Below are positions 15,642 through 24,259 of a DNA stretch of 64,000 nucleotides, piece by piece. Position 1 is the stretch's first letter. Each line of letters starts with the position of its first letter. Under the pieces are notes generated by a model. It ran no database searches and was not told the origin of the DNA. It saw only the letters and a program-made list of their open reading frames with translations. Both the position numbers and the translations under genes were made by a program. This DNA comes from Rubrivivax sp. (GTDB taxonomy: Bacteria; Pseudomonadota; Gammaproteobacteria; Burkholderiales; Burkholderiaceae_C), in NCBI GenBank assembly GCA_016707445.1, contig JADJHR010000005.1, positions 186,001 through 250,000 on the forward strand, given 5' to 3'.

Positions 15642-16688
15642 TCAAGGGTTGGCCGTGCGGCCGCGGATCAGCGCCTCGGGCTGGCGCTCGAGCAGGTCGG
15701 CCAGGTCGCGCACGGCCCGCGATGCGCGCGCCATGTCCTGCGCCGCACGTTCCACCTGCTGCATCAAGCCGCTGTCGTCGCTGGTGGCCCGGCGCAACTC
15801 GGCCGCGGTGAGCGCCAGGTCGTCGGCCGCGCGACGCACGCTGGCCAGTGCGGGTGCGGCATCGTCGGCCAGGCGGTCGAAGCGGCCCATGGTGCCGCTC
15901 ACGCGGTCGGCGGCCTGCCCGACACGGTCGACCGCGCTGCCCACGCGGGCAACCGCCGCGCCCCATTGTTCGGCGCCTTGGCGCGCGCTGCCCAGCGTGC
16001 CCTGCAGCGCATCGCCGAGTGGCCCCACGCGCTGGTTCAGCTGCGCCAGCAGCTGGCGCAGTTCAGCGCCCGACTGGGCCAGATCGTCGACCGTGCCGGC
16101 CAGCTTGGGGTTGCCCACCAACTGTCGCAGGCCCGCGGCCACGGCCGACACATCACCCAGCAGCTGGGTGAGGTCGACGTTCTGCAACTGCTTCTGCAGC
16201 GACTGCAGGGTCGTGGGCAGCGTGGGGATTTGGGTCAGCCCGTCGCTGCGCCTGCGCACCGGCTGGCCCGGGGTGCTGCGCAGGTCGAGGTCGACGTAGA
16301 GCAGCCCAGTGAGTAGGCTTTGCGTGGACAGCTGCGCGTTCAGGCCCTGGCCGACAAGGTCGGCCACCGTGGTCGTGGCACGGTTGCCGGGCGTGCCGGT
16401 GTTGGCGATGGCGTTGGAATCGATCTGCAGCTCGACCGGAATTGCATAGCGTCCCGGCTGGCCCTGGTAGACCACGCCGATGCCGACCACGCTGCCCAGG
16501 CGCACGCCGCGAAACACCACCGGAGCGCCCAATTGCAGACCGTACACCGAGCCGTCGAAGTAGGCGACCGCCCGTTCGCGATTTGCGAACACACGGCCGC
16601 CCGAGACCACCACCACGGCGGCCACCAGCAAGGCCAGCGCACCCAGCATGAACAACCCGATGCGGGTCGGGTGGGCCTTACGCTTCAT
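15642..16688 (-). CDS. MCE/MlaD-family lipid transport protein
   Basis: This 348-residue protein has a single N-terminal membrane helix (IGLFMLGALALLVAAVVVVS), then an MCE domain beginning VAYFDGSVYGLQLGAPVVFRGVRLGSVVGI and ending near LLTGLLYVDLDLRS. The C-terminal half is a long, Gln/Ala-rich helical stretch that in this family forms a hydrophobic periplasmic needle or tunnel. It overlaps the ATPase gene by 4 bp. It belongs to a PqiB/YebT/MlaD-type system, probably moving phospholipids or other lipids between membranes. It is longer than E. coli MlaD (about 183 residues), so a paralogous system, not the housekeeping Mla, is likely. Confidence 0.88.
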   Translation of the reverse strand: MKRKAHPTRIGLFMLGALALLVAAVVVVSGGRVFANRERAVAYFDGSVYGLQLGAPVVFRGVRLGSVVGIGVVYQGQPGRYAIPVELQIDSNAIANTGTPGNRATTTVADLVGQGLNAQLSTQSLLTGLLYVDLDLRSTPGQPVRRRSDGLTQIPTLPTTLQSLQKQLQNVDLTQLLGDVSAVAAGLRQLVGNPKLAGTVDDLAQSGAELRQLLAQLNQRVGPLGDALQGTLGSARQGAEQWGAAVARVGSAVDRVGQAADRVSGTMGRFDRLADDAAPALASVRRAADDLALTAAELRRATSDDSGLMQQVERAAQDMARASRAVRDLADLLERQPEALIRGRTANP

Positions 16689-17446
16689 GCCGGCGCCCCG
16701 CGGTGCAGGAACTCGCGCACGCGTGCCGGCCCGTGGGCGGCCAGGGTCTGCGGAGCATCGAGCGCGGTCATGGTCTTCTCCAGGTCGTCCAGGAACAGCA
16801 GCCGGTCGGCCACGGCGAACACGCTGTCGATCGAGTGGCTGACCATCACGACCGTGGTGCCCAGATGGCGGCGCAGGTTGAGTATCAGCCGGTCGAGCCG
16901 TGCCGCACTGAAAGGGTCCAGCCCCGACGAGGGTTCGTCCAGGTAGAGCAGCTCGGGGTCGAGCGCCAGCGCGCGTGCGATTGCGGCACGCTTGCGCATG
17001 CCCCCGCTGAGCTCCGACGGCTCGAGATCGAACGCGTCGTCAAGCCCCACCAGTGCCAGTTTCCAGCGCGCACGCTGGCGGCGTTGGTCGGGGTTCAGCG
17101 GCGTGAACAGGCGCAGCGGCAGCATCACGTTTTCACCCAGGGTCATCGAGCTCCACAGCGCGCCGGACTGGAACATCACGCCGAAGCGGCGGCGCAGCGT
17201 GGCCAGCACCTCGTCGTCGCAAGAATGCAGGTCGTGCTCACCGTACAGCACCTGGCCCGCGGCAGGCGTCTGCAGGCCGATCAGGTGGCGCAGCAAGGTG
17301 CTCTTGCCGCAGCCGCTGGCACCGACGATGGCCAGCACCTCGCCGCGGCGCACGTCGAAGCTGAGGGCGCGCTGGATCACCTCGTCGCCGAAGGCCAGCG
17401 TCAGACCGACGGCGCGCACCAGTGGGGGGTCGTCGCCGGCCGCCAT
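16685..17446 (-). CDS. ABC transporter ATPase (MlaF-like)
   Basis: This ATPase of about 253 residues energises the lipid transporter. Walker A is GASGCGKST, the signature is ELSGGMRKRAAIARALAL, Walker B is LLYLDEPSSGLDP and the switch His is in VSHSID. The LSGGM variant with R-K-R is typical of MlaF. The start is set at MAAGDDPPLV (17446), which overlaps the permease stop by 3-4 bp; the upstream in-frame ATG at 17503 lies inside the permease gene. Confidence 0.9.
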   Translation of the reverse strand: MAAGDDPPLVRAVGLTLAFGDEVIQRALSFDVRRGEVLAIVGASGCGKSTLLRHLIGLQTPAAGQVLYGEHDLHSCDDEVLATLRRRFGVMFQSGALWSSMTLGENVMLPLRLFTPLNPDQRRQRARWKLALVGLDDAFDLEPSELSGGMRKRAAIARALALDPELLYLDEPSSGLDPFSAARLDRLILNLRRHLGTTVVMVSHSIDSVFAVADRLLFLDDLEKTMTALDAPQTLAAHGPARVREFLHRGAPA

Positions 17447-18606
17447 CACAGCCCCAGGCTCTGGAACAGGATGGTGCTGGCCGACGCCGCCACCACGATC
17501 CACAGCAGCGCCTTCACCACCGCGGTGGTGGTGGCCTCACCTACCGCCTGCGCGTTGCGGCCCGCATGCAGACCTTCGCGGCAACCCGCCAGCGCCACCA
17601 GCACGATGTACATCGTGCCCTTGAACAGGCCGATCCACAGGTGCGTCCAGTTCAGCGCCGACATGCACTTGTGCAGGTACTCCCAGGCCGGCACGCCGTA
17701 GATGCCCACCACCGGCGGCAGACCGGCCAGCACGCCCACCAAGGCCGCGTAGGCAATCAGCAGCGGCGCCACGGTCAGCATCGCCAGCAGGCGCGGCAGC
17801 ACCAGGTAGTCGATGGGATCGATGCCCAGCGCACGCAGCGCATCGATCTCTTCGTTGGACTGCATGGTGGCCAGCTGTGCCGCGAAAGCCGCGCCGATGC
17901 GCCCGGCCAGGATCACGCCGGTCATCAGGCCGGCCAGTTCGCGCACCACGCCCACGGTCACCACGTCGGCGATGAAACTCTGCGCGCCGATGCGCTGCAG
18001 CTGCGCGCCGCCCATGTAGGCCAGCATGAGCCCGATCAGGAAGCAGGTCAGCGACACGATGGGCAGGCTCATCGGGCCGCAGTGGTCGAGCTGGCGCACG
18101 TAGTCCGAGCCGCGCATCACCGCCTTGCCGCGCAGCAGCCGGCCGATCGACAGTGCCACCTCGCCCAGGAAGGCGGCGGTGGTCAGCGCGTCCTGCAGCC
18201 ACGCGCGCAGATGGTCGACCGGGCCGGGTGGGGTCGGCTCGGCAGGTAGCGCTTCGGCGCCCACCGATTGCACCGGCAGCGCCAGTGTCAGCGGCGCACG
18301 CAGGGCCTCGGGCAGGCGGTCGAAGTCCAGTTGCACGCCGCCGTGGTGCAAGGGCGCCAGCAGTGCCCACAGGTGCGCGGCGGTCTCGGTGTCCCAGCCG
18401 GTCAGTCCCTGCGCATCCACGCGCACGCTGCTGCCTGCAGGCGGCAGCGGCTCTGGGTTGACCAGGGTCGGCAGCGTCGCGCCCTTTCGCCAGTCGCCCG
18501 TGAGCCTCAAGGTCCAGCCCTGGTCGGCACGTTGCCAGCTGATCAGCTCGGGTGCGATGGCGGATGCGATGGCGGGCGCGATGGCGGGGGCAGGGCGGTC
18601 AATCAC
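17446..18606 (-). CDS. MlaE-family lipid ABC transporter permease with STAS-like N-terminus
   Basis: This protein of about 386 residues has an N-terminal soluble region of about 130 residues with a STAS-like pattern (LRLTGDWRKG, VRVDAQGLTGWDTETAAHLW), followed by the MlaE permease domain: SLTCFLIGLMLAYMGGAQLQRIGA, VRELAGLMTGVILAGRIGAAFAAQLATMQSNEEIDAL and PRLLAMLTVAPLLIAYAALVG. STAS-MlaE fusion permeases are known in betaproteobacteria. I place the start at the GTG at 18606; the ATG at 18690 would run into the divergent peptidase gene. It is first in the four-gene transporter operon. Confidence 0.85.
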   Translation of the reverse strand: MIDRPAPAIAPAIASAIAPELISWQRADQGWTLRLTGDWRKGATLPTLVNPEPLPPAGSSVRVDAQGLTGWDTETAAHLWALLAPLHHGGVQLDFDRLPEALRAPLTLALPVQSVGAEALPAEPTPPGPVDHLRAWLQDALTTAAFLGEVALSIGRLLRGKAVMRGSDYVRQLDHCGPMSLPIVSLTCFLIGLMLAYMGGAQLQRIGAQSFIADVVTVGVVRELAGLMTGVILAGRIGAAFAAQLATMQSNEEIDALRALGIDPIDYLVLPRLLAMLTVAPLLIAYAALVGVLAGLPPVVGIYGVPAWEYLHKCMSALNWTHLWIGLFKGTMYIVLVALAGCREGLHAGRNAQAVGEATTTAVVKALLWIVVAASASTILFQSLGL

Positions 18607-18681
18607 GGCGGCGATGATGCCCCAGTCGCTGCGGTCGATTGCAGCGCGGCTAAGCTCCCGCTCTTTGTGAGTGCGCTGCCC

Positions 18682-20901
18682 ATGACCCAAGACCGTTGTC
18701 CCGATTCATGGACCCGCCGCGGCGCCCTGCGTGCGGTGGCCGCGGCGGCCGCCGCCACGTCGACACAGGCCTGGAGCGCTGTCGGGGGGATGTCCCGGCC
18801 CCGCCCCGCCGGGCCGCCTGTGGCGCGCATCGAGCCTGTGCGTGAGATCTTCTTCGGGCAGACCGTGGTCGACAACTACCGCTGGATGGAAAACGCCAAG
18901 GACGCCGACTGGGAACCCTTCATGCGCGGGCAGGATGCGTACGCGCGCCGCGTGCTGGATGCGATCCCGGGCCGCGCGGCGCTGGCGGCGCGCGTGGCGG
19001 CGCTGTCCGGGGGCACCGCGATCGCCTACGGCGTGCAATCTGCTGGTGGGCGCATCTTCTACCAGGTGCGGCCGGCCGGGGCCAACAACTTCAAGCTCGC
19101 CGTCCGCCAGGGCGTGGACGGTGCCGAGCGCATCCTGGTCGACCCGACCACAATGAAGGGCGAGGGCGGCACGCACCAGTCGCTGGACTGGTGGCTGGCG
19201 TCGCCTGATGGCCGCCACGTGGTCTACGGCTTGTCCAGCGCCGGCAGCGAAAACTCAATGCTGCACGTGATGGAGGTCGAAACGCAGCGCGTGCTGCCCG
19301 AGCGCATCGCCGGCACGCAGTACGCGTCGCCCTCGTGGCTGCCCGACAGCAGCGGATTCTTCTACGGCCGTGTGGCCGACCCCGCCTTGCTGGGCACGCC
19401 GGCCTACTACCAGAACGGTCCGCGTCTGCTGCACCGGCTGGGCAGCGAGGTCAAGGCCGACACGGTGGTGATGGTGCGTGGCTTTGATCCCGCGGTCAGC
19501 GTCGACGAGAACGACTTTCCGGTCACGCTGGCCACCCGCGGTGGCCAGCATGTGGTGCTGGTGCTGCAAGGCGGCGTGCGGCGCGAGAACGCGGTCTACG
19601 TGGCCGAACTGGCCGCGCTGCTGGCCGGCAAGGCGGCTTGGCGGCAGGTGTGCAGCATCGCCGACGAGGTGGTCGACTTCGCCTTCGATCACAGTGATCT
19701 GTACCTGCTGACCACGCGCGGCGCCGACAACGGCAAGCTGCTGCGCACGCCGCTGGCGCGCGCCTCGTACGCCGACGCACAAGTGGTCGTTCCCGAGGGC
19801 GAGCGTGTGATCGAGGCGCTGGCGATGGCGCGCGACGGCCTGTATCTGAAAGACCTGGATGGTGGCTACCACACGGTGCGGCGGCTCGACCGCCAGGGCG
19901 GCCTGGCGCCGGTGGCGCTGCCCTGGGAAGGGTCGATCGAAGGCCTGTCGGCCCAACTTGACGAAGACGGCCTGTGGATGGACGGCACCGGCTGGCTGCT
20001 GCCTTTCACGGTGTTTCGCCACCGGCCGGCGGCCCAGGGGCCGGGGCACACCGAGCGCGTGCCGCTGGCGCCAGCGTCGACACTGAATCTGGACGACTAT
20101 GAGGCGCGGCGGCTGCTCGTCACCGCACGCGACGGCACCAAGGTGCCGCTGTCCGTGGTTTCGCGCAAGGGCCTGCCGCACAACCGGCGCAACCCCACGC
20201 TGGTGCAGGCCTATGGCTCGTACCAGATCTCGATCAACCCGTACTTCAACCCACGCAGCCTGGCTTTCCTGGAGCGCGGTGGCGTGCTCGCCGTGGCCCA
20301 TGTGCGCGGCGGTGGCGAGTTCGGCAAGCGCTGGTGGAAGGGCGGGCAGAAGCTGAGCAAGCCCAACACCTGGCGCGATCTGATCGACTGCTGCGAACAC
20401 CTGATCAAGGCCGGCTGGGCCAGCCGCGACACGCTCAGCATGCAGGGCGGGTCGGCCGGCGGCATCACGGTCGGCATGGCGCTGACCGAACGCCCCGACC
20501 TGTTCGCCGGCGTCATCAGCAACGTCGGGGTGTCCAACGCGCTGCGTGCCGAGTTTGCCCAGAACGGCCCGCCGAACATCGCCGAGTTCGGCAGCGTGAC
20601 CGATGCCGACGGGTTCAAGGGCTTGTTCGCGATGGACGCGCTGCAGCATGTTCGCGACGGCGCGCGCTACCCGGCGGTTTTGCTCAGCGTGGGCATGACC
20701 GATCCGCGCGTCGACGCCTGGAACGGCGGCAAGATGGTGGCCCGGCTGCAGCAGGCCAACCGGTCGCACAAGCCGATCCTGCTGCGCGTGCATTTCGACG
20801 CCGGCCACGGCATCGGCAGCACACGCAGCCAGATCGACGACGAACGCGCCGACGAGTTTGCCTTCGTGCTTTGGCGCGCAGGGCGGCGCAGCGTGGCCTG
20901 A
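18682..20901 (+). CDS. Prolyl oligopeptidase family serine peptidase (S9), Tat-type signal
   Basis: This 739-residue protein has a twin-arginine-like leader, WTRRGALRAVAAAAAATS, pointing to export in folded form. The N-terminal beta-propeller starts with DNYRWMENAKDADWEPFM, and the C-terminal alpha/beta-hydrolase has the nucleophile in MQGGSAGG (Ser at about 591), Asp in GMTDPRVDAWNGGK and His in FDAGHGIG. It cleaves short peptides after Pro. It has an LVQAYGSYQISINPYF-type loop typical of the prolyl oligopeptidase/oligopeptidase B group. A second S9 peptidase is encoded at 29619-31763, but the two are only distantly similar. Confidence 0.88.
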   Translation: MTQDRCPDSWTRRGALRAVAAAAAATSTQAWSAVGGMSRPRPAGPPVARIEPVREIFFGQTVVDNYRWMENAKDADWEPFMRGQDAYARRVLDAIPGRAALAARVAALSGGTAIAYGVQSAGGRIFYQVRPAGANNFKLAVRQGVDGAERILVDPTTMKGEGGTHQSLDWWLASPDGRHVVYGLSSAGSENSMLHVMEVETQRVLPERIAGTQYASPSWLPDSSGFFYGRVADPALLGTPAYYQNGPRLLHRLGSEVKADTVVMVRGFDPAVSVDENDFPVTLATRGGQHVVLVLQGGVRRENAVYVAELAALLAGKAAWRQVCSIADEVVDFAFDHSDLYLLTTRGADNGKLLRTPLARASYADAQVVVPEGERVIEALAMARDGLYLKDLDGGYHTVRRLDRQGGLAPVALPWEGSIEGLSAQLDEDGLWMDGTGWLLPFTVFRHRPAAQGPGHTERVPLAPASTLNLDDYEARRLLVTARDGTKVPLSVVSRKGLPHNRRNPTLVQAYGSYQISINPYFNPRSLAFLERGGVLAVAHVRGGGEFGKRWWKGGQKLSKPNTWRDLIDCCEHLIKAGWASRDTLSMQGGSAGGITVGMALTERPDLFAGVISNVGVSNALRAEFAQNGPPNIAEFGSVTDADGFKGLFAMDALQHVRDGARYPAVLLSVGMTDPRVDAWNGGKMVARLQQANRSHKPILLRVHFDAGHGIGSTRSQIDDERADEFAFVLWRAGRRSVA

Positions 20902-20910
20902 AGCTCGCTG

Positions 20911-21888
20911 CTACGCGGCCGCACCGTTGTGCAGGTCGCCGCAGACCACCAGCGGCTGCGCCTGCAGCCGCTGGTGCAGGTCGACGATCACGCCCTGCCG
21001 CAGCGCGCCCTTGGCCGGCATCAGCCGGTCGATGCCGAACTGCGCGGTCAGGGCGGACAGGATGGCCAGCCCGCCACCGATGACCGGCCTGCGCTCGGGT
21101 TTGAGTCTGGCCAGATCGAGGCGGTCGACGTGGCCGGCTGCGATGCAGCGCTCGATGCACCAGCGCAGACCCGCCGGGGTGATGCCGCCGTCACCCTGGC
21201 CGTGGGCCTGCAGCAGGGCCGACACCGCGCCGGCAGTGCCGCTGGAGCCCAAGGCCTGCTGCCAGTGCCGGCGGGCAAAGGTCTGCAGCGCAGGCTCGAA
21301 AACAGCGCCGGCAGCCTGCTGTGCGTCGTGAAAGGCTGCGGCGCTGAAGCGGCCATCGCCAAAGTAGCGCATCGACAGGCCGACCGAGCCGACAGCGAAG
21401 GATTCAGCCGCCCTGGGCGTGTGGCCCTGGCCCAAGATCAGTTCGGTCGAACGTCCACCCACGTCGACCACCAGGCGCGCTTCGTCCGACGGTTGCAGCC
21501 GGGTCACGCCGGCATAGATCAGCCGCGCTTCCTCTTGCCCGCTGATGACCTCGATCGGAAAGCCCAGCACGGCTTGTGCGGGCAGCAAGAAGCTGTCGCG
21601 GTTGTGTGCCTGGCGCAACGTCTGTGTCGCCACCGCGCGCACCTGCGCCGGCGCGAAGCCCGACAGCCGTGCGGCAAAGCGGTGCAGGCAGGCCAGCCCG
21701 CGCTCGATCGCCTCTTCGGACAGCTCGCCGTCGGCGTTGAGCCCGGCGCCCAGGCGCACGGTCTCCCTGAGGTCGTCGACCCGCCTGTAGCGGCCCTGCT
21801 GCAGGCTGCCGACTTCGAGCCGAAAGCTGTTGGAACCCATGTCCACGGCCGCCAGCGCGGCAACGACAGGGGTCTCGGTGTCGGCCAT
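20911..21888 (-). CDS. Exopolyphosphatase / pppGpp phosphatase (Ppx/GppA)
   Basis: This 325-residue protein belongs to the sugar-kinase/Hsp70 actin-like fold phosphatases that degrade polyphosphate or pppGpp. The first phosphate-binding motif is AAVDMGSNSFRLEV, the second VVDVGGRSTELILG, and the segment VATQTLRQAHNRDSFLLPAQAVLGFPIEVISGQEEARLIY contains the family EEA motif. It ends in GGGLAILSALTAQFGIDRLMPAKGALRQGVI. It is shorter than E. coli Ppx (513) and lacks the C-terminal HD-like domain, as in the Ppx1-type of many bacteria. The relA gene also occurs in this window. Confidence 0.87.
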   Translation of the reverse strand: MADTETPVVAALAAVDMGSNSFRLEVGSLQQGRYRRVDDLRETVRLGAGLNADGELSEEAIERGLACLHRFAARLSGFAPAQVRAVATQTLRQAHNRDSFLLPAQAVLGFPIEVISGQEEARLIYAGVTRLQPSDEARLVVDVGGRSTELILGQGHTPRAAESFAVGSVGLSMRYFGDGRFSAAAFHDAQQAAGAVFEPALQTFARRHWQQALGSSGTAGAVSALLQAHGQGDGGITPAGLRWCIERCIAAGHVDRLDLARLKPERRPVIGGGLAILSALTAQFGIDRLMPAKGALRQGVIVDLHQRLQAQPLVVCGDLHNGAAA

Positions 21889-21978
21889 GCGCGGATTGTG
21901 ACCCTGCGTGCGATGGGTTCGCCTTGGCCTTCCTACAATCCGCCGCCGCTGACCCCATCAACCCGCAGGAGACCGATC

Positions 21979-22842
21979 GTGATCGAAGAAGAAATCAACA
22001 GCCTGGTGCCACAGCGTGACTACTCGCGTCGCAGCTTCGTCCGCACCTCGGTTGGCAGTGGCTTTGCGGCCGCCGTGCTGCCGGTGATGGCGCAGACGCA
22101 GATCAAGACCGGCACCGACGGCCTGATCGCGGGCGAAGTGATGATTCCGGTCGGTGACTTCAAGATGCCGGCCTACCGTGCAGCGCCTGCCGGCAAGGCC
22201 AACGCGCCGGTGATCCTGGTGATCAGCGAGATCTTCGGGGTGCACGAGCACATCGCCGACGTGGCGCGACGGTTTGCGAAGCAGGGCTACTTCGCCGTCG
22301 CGCCCGAGCTGTTCGTGCGCCAGGGTGACGCCGGCAGTTATGGCGAGATCGCCAAGCTGGTGGCCGAGGTGATCAACAAGACGCCCGATGCCCAGGTGAT
22401 GACCGACCTGGATGCCACCGTGGCCTGGGCCAAGGGGCAGGGCGCGGCGGCCGACAAGCTGGGCATCACCGGCTTTTGCTGGGGCGGCCGCACCACCTGG
22501 ATGTACAGCGCGCACAACCCGGCGCTGAAGGCGGGCGTGGCCTGGTACGGCTCTGTTGCGCGCAGCTATCACCCCGGGGACAAGTCCGCGCTCGACCTGG
22601 TCGCCCGCATCAAGGCTCCGATGCTGGGCTTGTACGGCGGTGCCGATCCTGGCATCCCGAACGACAGCGTCGACACGATGCGCGACGCGCTGAAGGCCGC
22701 AGGCAACACCCGCAGCGAGATGGTGATCTACCCCGATACACCGCATGCCTTCAACGCCGACTACCGACCCAGCTACCGCAAGACGCAGGCCGAAGACGGC
22801 TGGAAGCGTTGCCTGGCCTGGTTTGCGCAGCACCTGGCCTGA
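21979..22842 (+). CDS. Dienelactone hydrolase family protein, Tat-exported
   Basis: This 287-residue protein has a twin-arginine motif YSRRSFVRTSVGSGFAAAVLP and is therefore probably periplasmic. The alpha/beta-hydrolase region contains VILVISEIFGVHEHIADVARRFA and the nucleophile motif GFCWGGRTTW, with Cys as in dienelactone hydrolases. Asp is in GLYGGADPGIPNDSV and His in YPDTPHAFN. Dienelactone hydrolase acts in chloroaromatic degradation, but members of this exported branch often have other or unknown substrates. The GTG start has a good GCAGGAG ribosome-binding site. Confidence 0.88.
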   Translation: MIEEEINSLVPQRDYSRRSFVRTSVGSGFAAAVLPVMAQTQIKTGTDGLIAGEVMIPVGDFKMPAYRAAPAGKANAPVILVISEIFGVHEHIADVARRFAKQGYFAVAPELFVRQGDAGSYGEIAKLVAEVINKTPDAQVMTDLDATVAWAKGQGAAADKLGITGFCWGGRTTWMYSAHNPALKAGVAWYGSVARSYHPGDKSALDLVARIKAPMLGLYGGADPGIPNDSVDTMRDALKAAGNTRSEMVIYPDTPHAFNADYRPSYRKTQAEDGWKRCLAWFAQHLA

Positions 22843-22903
22843 CCAAGCCGGCTACCATGGCACGGTAGGGCTCTTCGCAGCCCCGGCCCACTTCGACAGG
22901 CCA

Positions 22904-22930
22904 GCGCCCCTTCGCGGGGCGCCGCTGTTT
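22904..22930 (+). terminator. Probable intrinsic terminator after the dienelactone hydrolase gene
   Basis: gcgcccc-ttcgc-ggggcgc is a perfect 7-bp GC stem with a 5-base loop, followed a few bases later by TTTT. It lies 61 bp downstream of the hydrolase stop and ends just before the start of the ZIP transporter gene. Confidence 0.55.
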
Positions 22931-22935
22931 TCCGC

Positions 22936-23721
22936 ATGACCCTGCTGTACATCGTCGTCGCCACTCTGGCCGGCGGCCTGCTGTCGGTGTTGATCGCCGC
23001 CGCGATCAACGTGGTGCTGCTGGTGCGGCTGGTGCGCAGCCTGGTCAGCCTGTCGACCGGCATCCTGCTCGGCACCGCGCTGCTGCAGGTTCTGCCCGAA
23101 GCCTTCGAAAGCCAGGTCGAGCCGCACGCGCTGTTCGCCACCCTGCTCGGCGGGCTGATGTTCTTCTTCTTGCTGGAAAAGGCCGAGCTGTACCGGCACG
23201 GCCACCATCACGAGGGCGACGACCCGCACCACGACCACCACCACGGCTTCGACGCCGAGCAGGCCGGGCGCGGCGGCTGGAGCGTGCTGGTGGGCGACAG
23301 CATCCACAACTTCTGCGACGGCATCATCATCGCCGCCGCCTTCCTGACCGACACGCGGCTGGGCGTGGCCACCGCGGCCGCGATCGTCGCGCACGAGATT
23401 CCGCAGGAGGTGGGCGACTTCATCGTGCTCATCAACGCCGGCCTGAGCCGCACTCGTGCGCTGTTCTACAACGCCTTGTCGGGGCTGGCGGCGGTGGTCG
23501 GCGGCGTGTTGGGTTACTTCATCGTCGGGCCCTGGAAATCGCTGTTTCCGTTTCTGCTGGTGGTGGCGGCCAGCAGCTTCGTCTACGTGGCCGTGGCCGA
23601 CCTGATGCCGCAGCTGCAGCGCCGCCTGTCCTGGCGCGACACCGCCATCCAGCTCGGCTGGATGGCCGCCGGACTGGGCCTGACGGTGATCATCGCCAGG
23701 CTGCTGTCACACGGGCACTGA
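22936..23721 (+). CDS. ZIP-family divalent metal transporter
   Basis: This 261-residue membrane protein has about seven or eight hydrophobic segments. A His-rich cytoplasmic loop (HGHHHEGDDPHHDHHHGFD) lies between helices 3 and 4, and the metal-transport motifs are GDSIHNFCDGIIIAAAF (HNFxDG) and AHEIPQEVGDFIVLI in helices 4 and 5. Zn2+, Fe2+ or Mn2+ import is the expected role. The His-rich loop is typical of ZIP regulation or metal binding. The length is normal for bacterial ZIP proteins. Confidence 0.93.
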   Translation: MTLLYIVVATLAGGLLSVLIAAAINVVLLVRLVRSLVSLSTGILLGTALLQVLPEAFESQVEPHALFATLLGGLMFFFLLEKAELYRHGHHHEGDDPHHDHHHGFDAEQAGRGGWSVLVGDSIHNFCDGIIIAAAFLTDTRLGVATAAAIVAHEIPQEVGDFIVLINAGLSRTRALFYNALSGLAAVVGGVLGYFIVGPWKSLFPFLLVVAASSFVYVAVADLMPQLQRRLSWRDTAIQLGWMAAGLGLTVIIARLLSHGH

Positions 23722-23724
23722 GCG

Positions 23725-24159
23725 CTATCGCACCACCAGCACCGGCAAGGTACTGTGCGTCAGCACCTTTTGCGTCTCGCTGCCCAGCAACAGCGCCGAC
23801 ACGCCACGGCGGCCGTGCGAGGCCATCACCACCAGGTCGCAACCCTGAGTCTTGGCATGGTCGAGGATGGCTTCCCAGGCGTGCAGCGCTTCCACTGTGT
23901 GGCCCTGGCACTTCAGGCCCGCGGCGGTGGCGGCGTCGATCACGGTCCTGACGTTGCCAGCGGCAATGCGTTCTTGCGCGTCGTAGAACTCTTGCGGCGG
24001 CACCGGCTGCATCTCGGAGATGGCGCTGTAAGGGAATGGCTCCTTGACGCCGATGGCGAACAACTCGGCGCCGGTCAGCTTGGCCAGCCCGATCGACGTC
24101 TGCACCGCCTTGGCGGTGATGTCCGAGCCGTCGGTAGGGACCAGGATGCGCTTGTACAT
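23725..24159 (-). CDS. Universal stress protein (UspA family)
   Basis: This 144-residue protein begins MYKRILVPTDGSDITAKAVQ, the classic Usp opening, and ends with ATP-binding residues in DLVVMASHGRRGVSALLLGSETQKVLTHSTLPVLVVR (G-2x-G-9x-G-S/T). It therefore probably binds ATP and helps survive stress. The start is placed at 24159 because of the AAGGAG ribosome-binding site 6 bp before it, although the frame extends 7 codons farther upstream. It is encoded convergently with the ZIP gene, with 3 bp between the stops. Confidence 0.92.
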   Translation of the reverse strand: MYKRILVPTDGSDITAKAVQTSIGLAKLTGAELFAIGVKEPFPYSAISEMQPVPPQEFYDAQERIAAGNVRTVIDAATAAGLKCQGHTVEALHAWEAILDHAKTQGCDLVVMASHGRRGVSALLLGSETQKVLTHSTLPVLVVR

Positions 24160-24259
24160 GGTGTCTCCTTCGATAACCACGCCGACGAGGGCCGGCGCCT
24201 GCGCACAGTGTTGCGCCGTCCTGTTCCAGACCCTTGATGATCGTCAAGATCTGCGCGCT

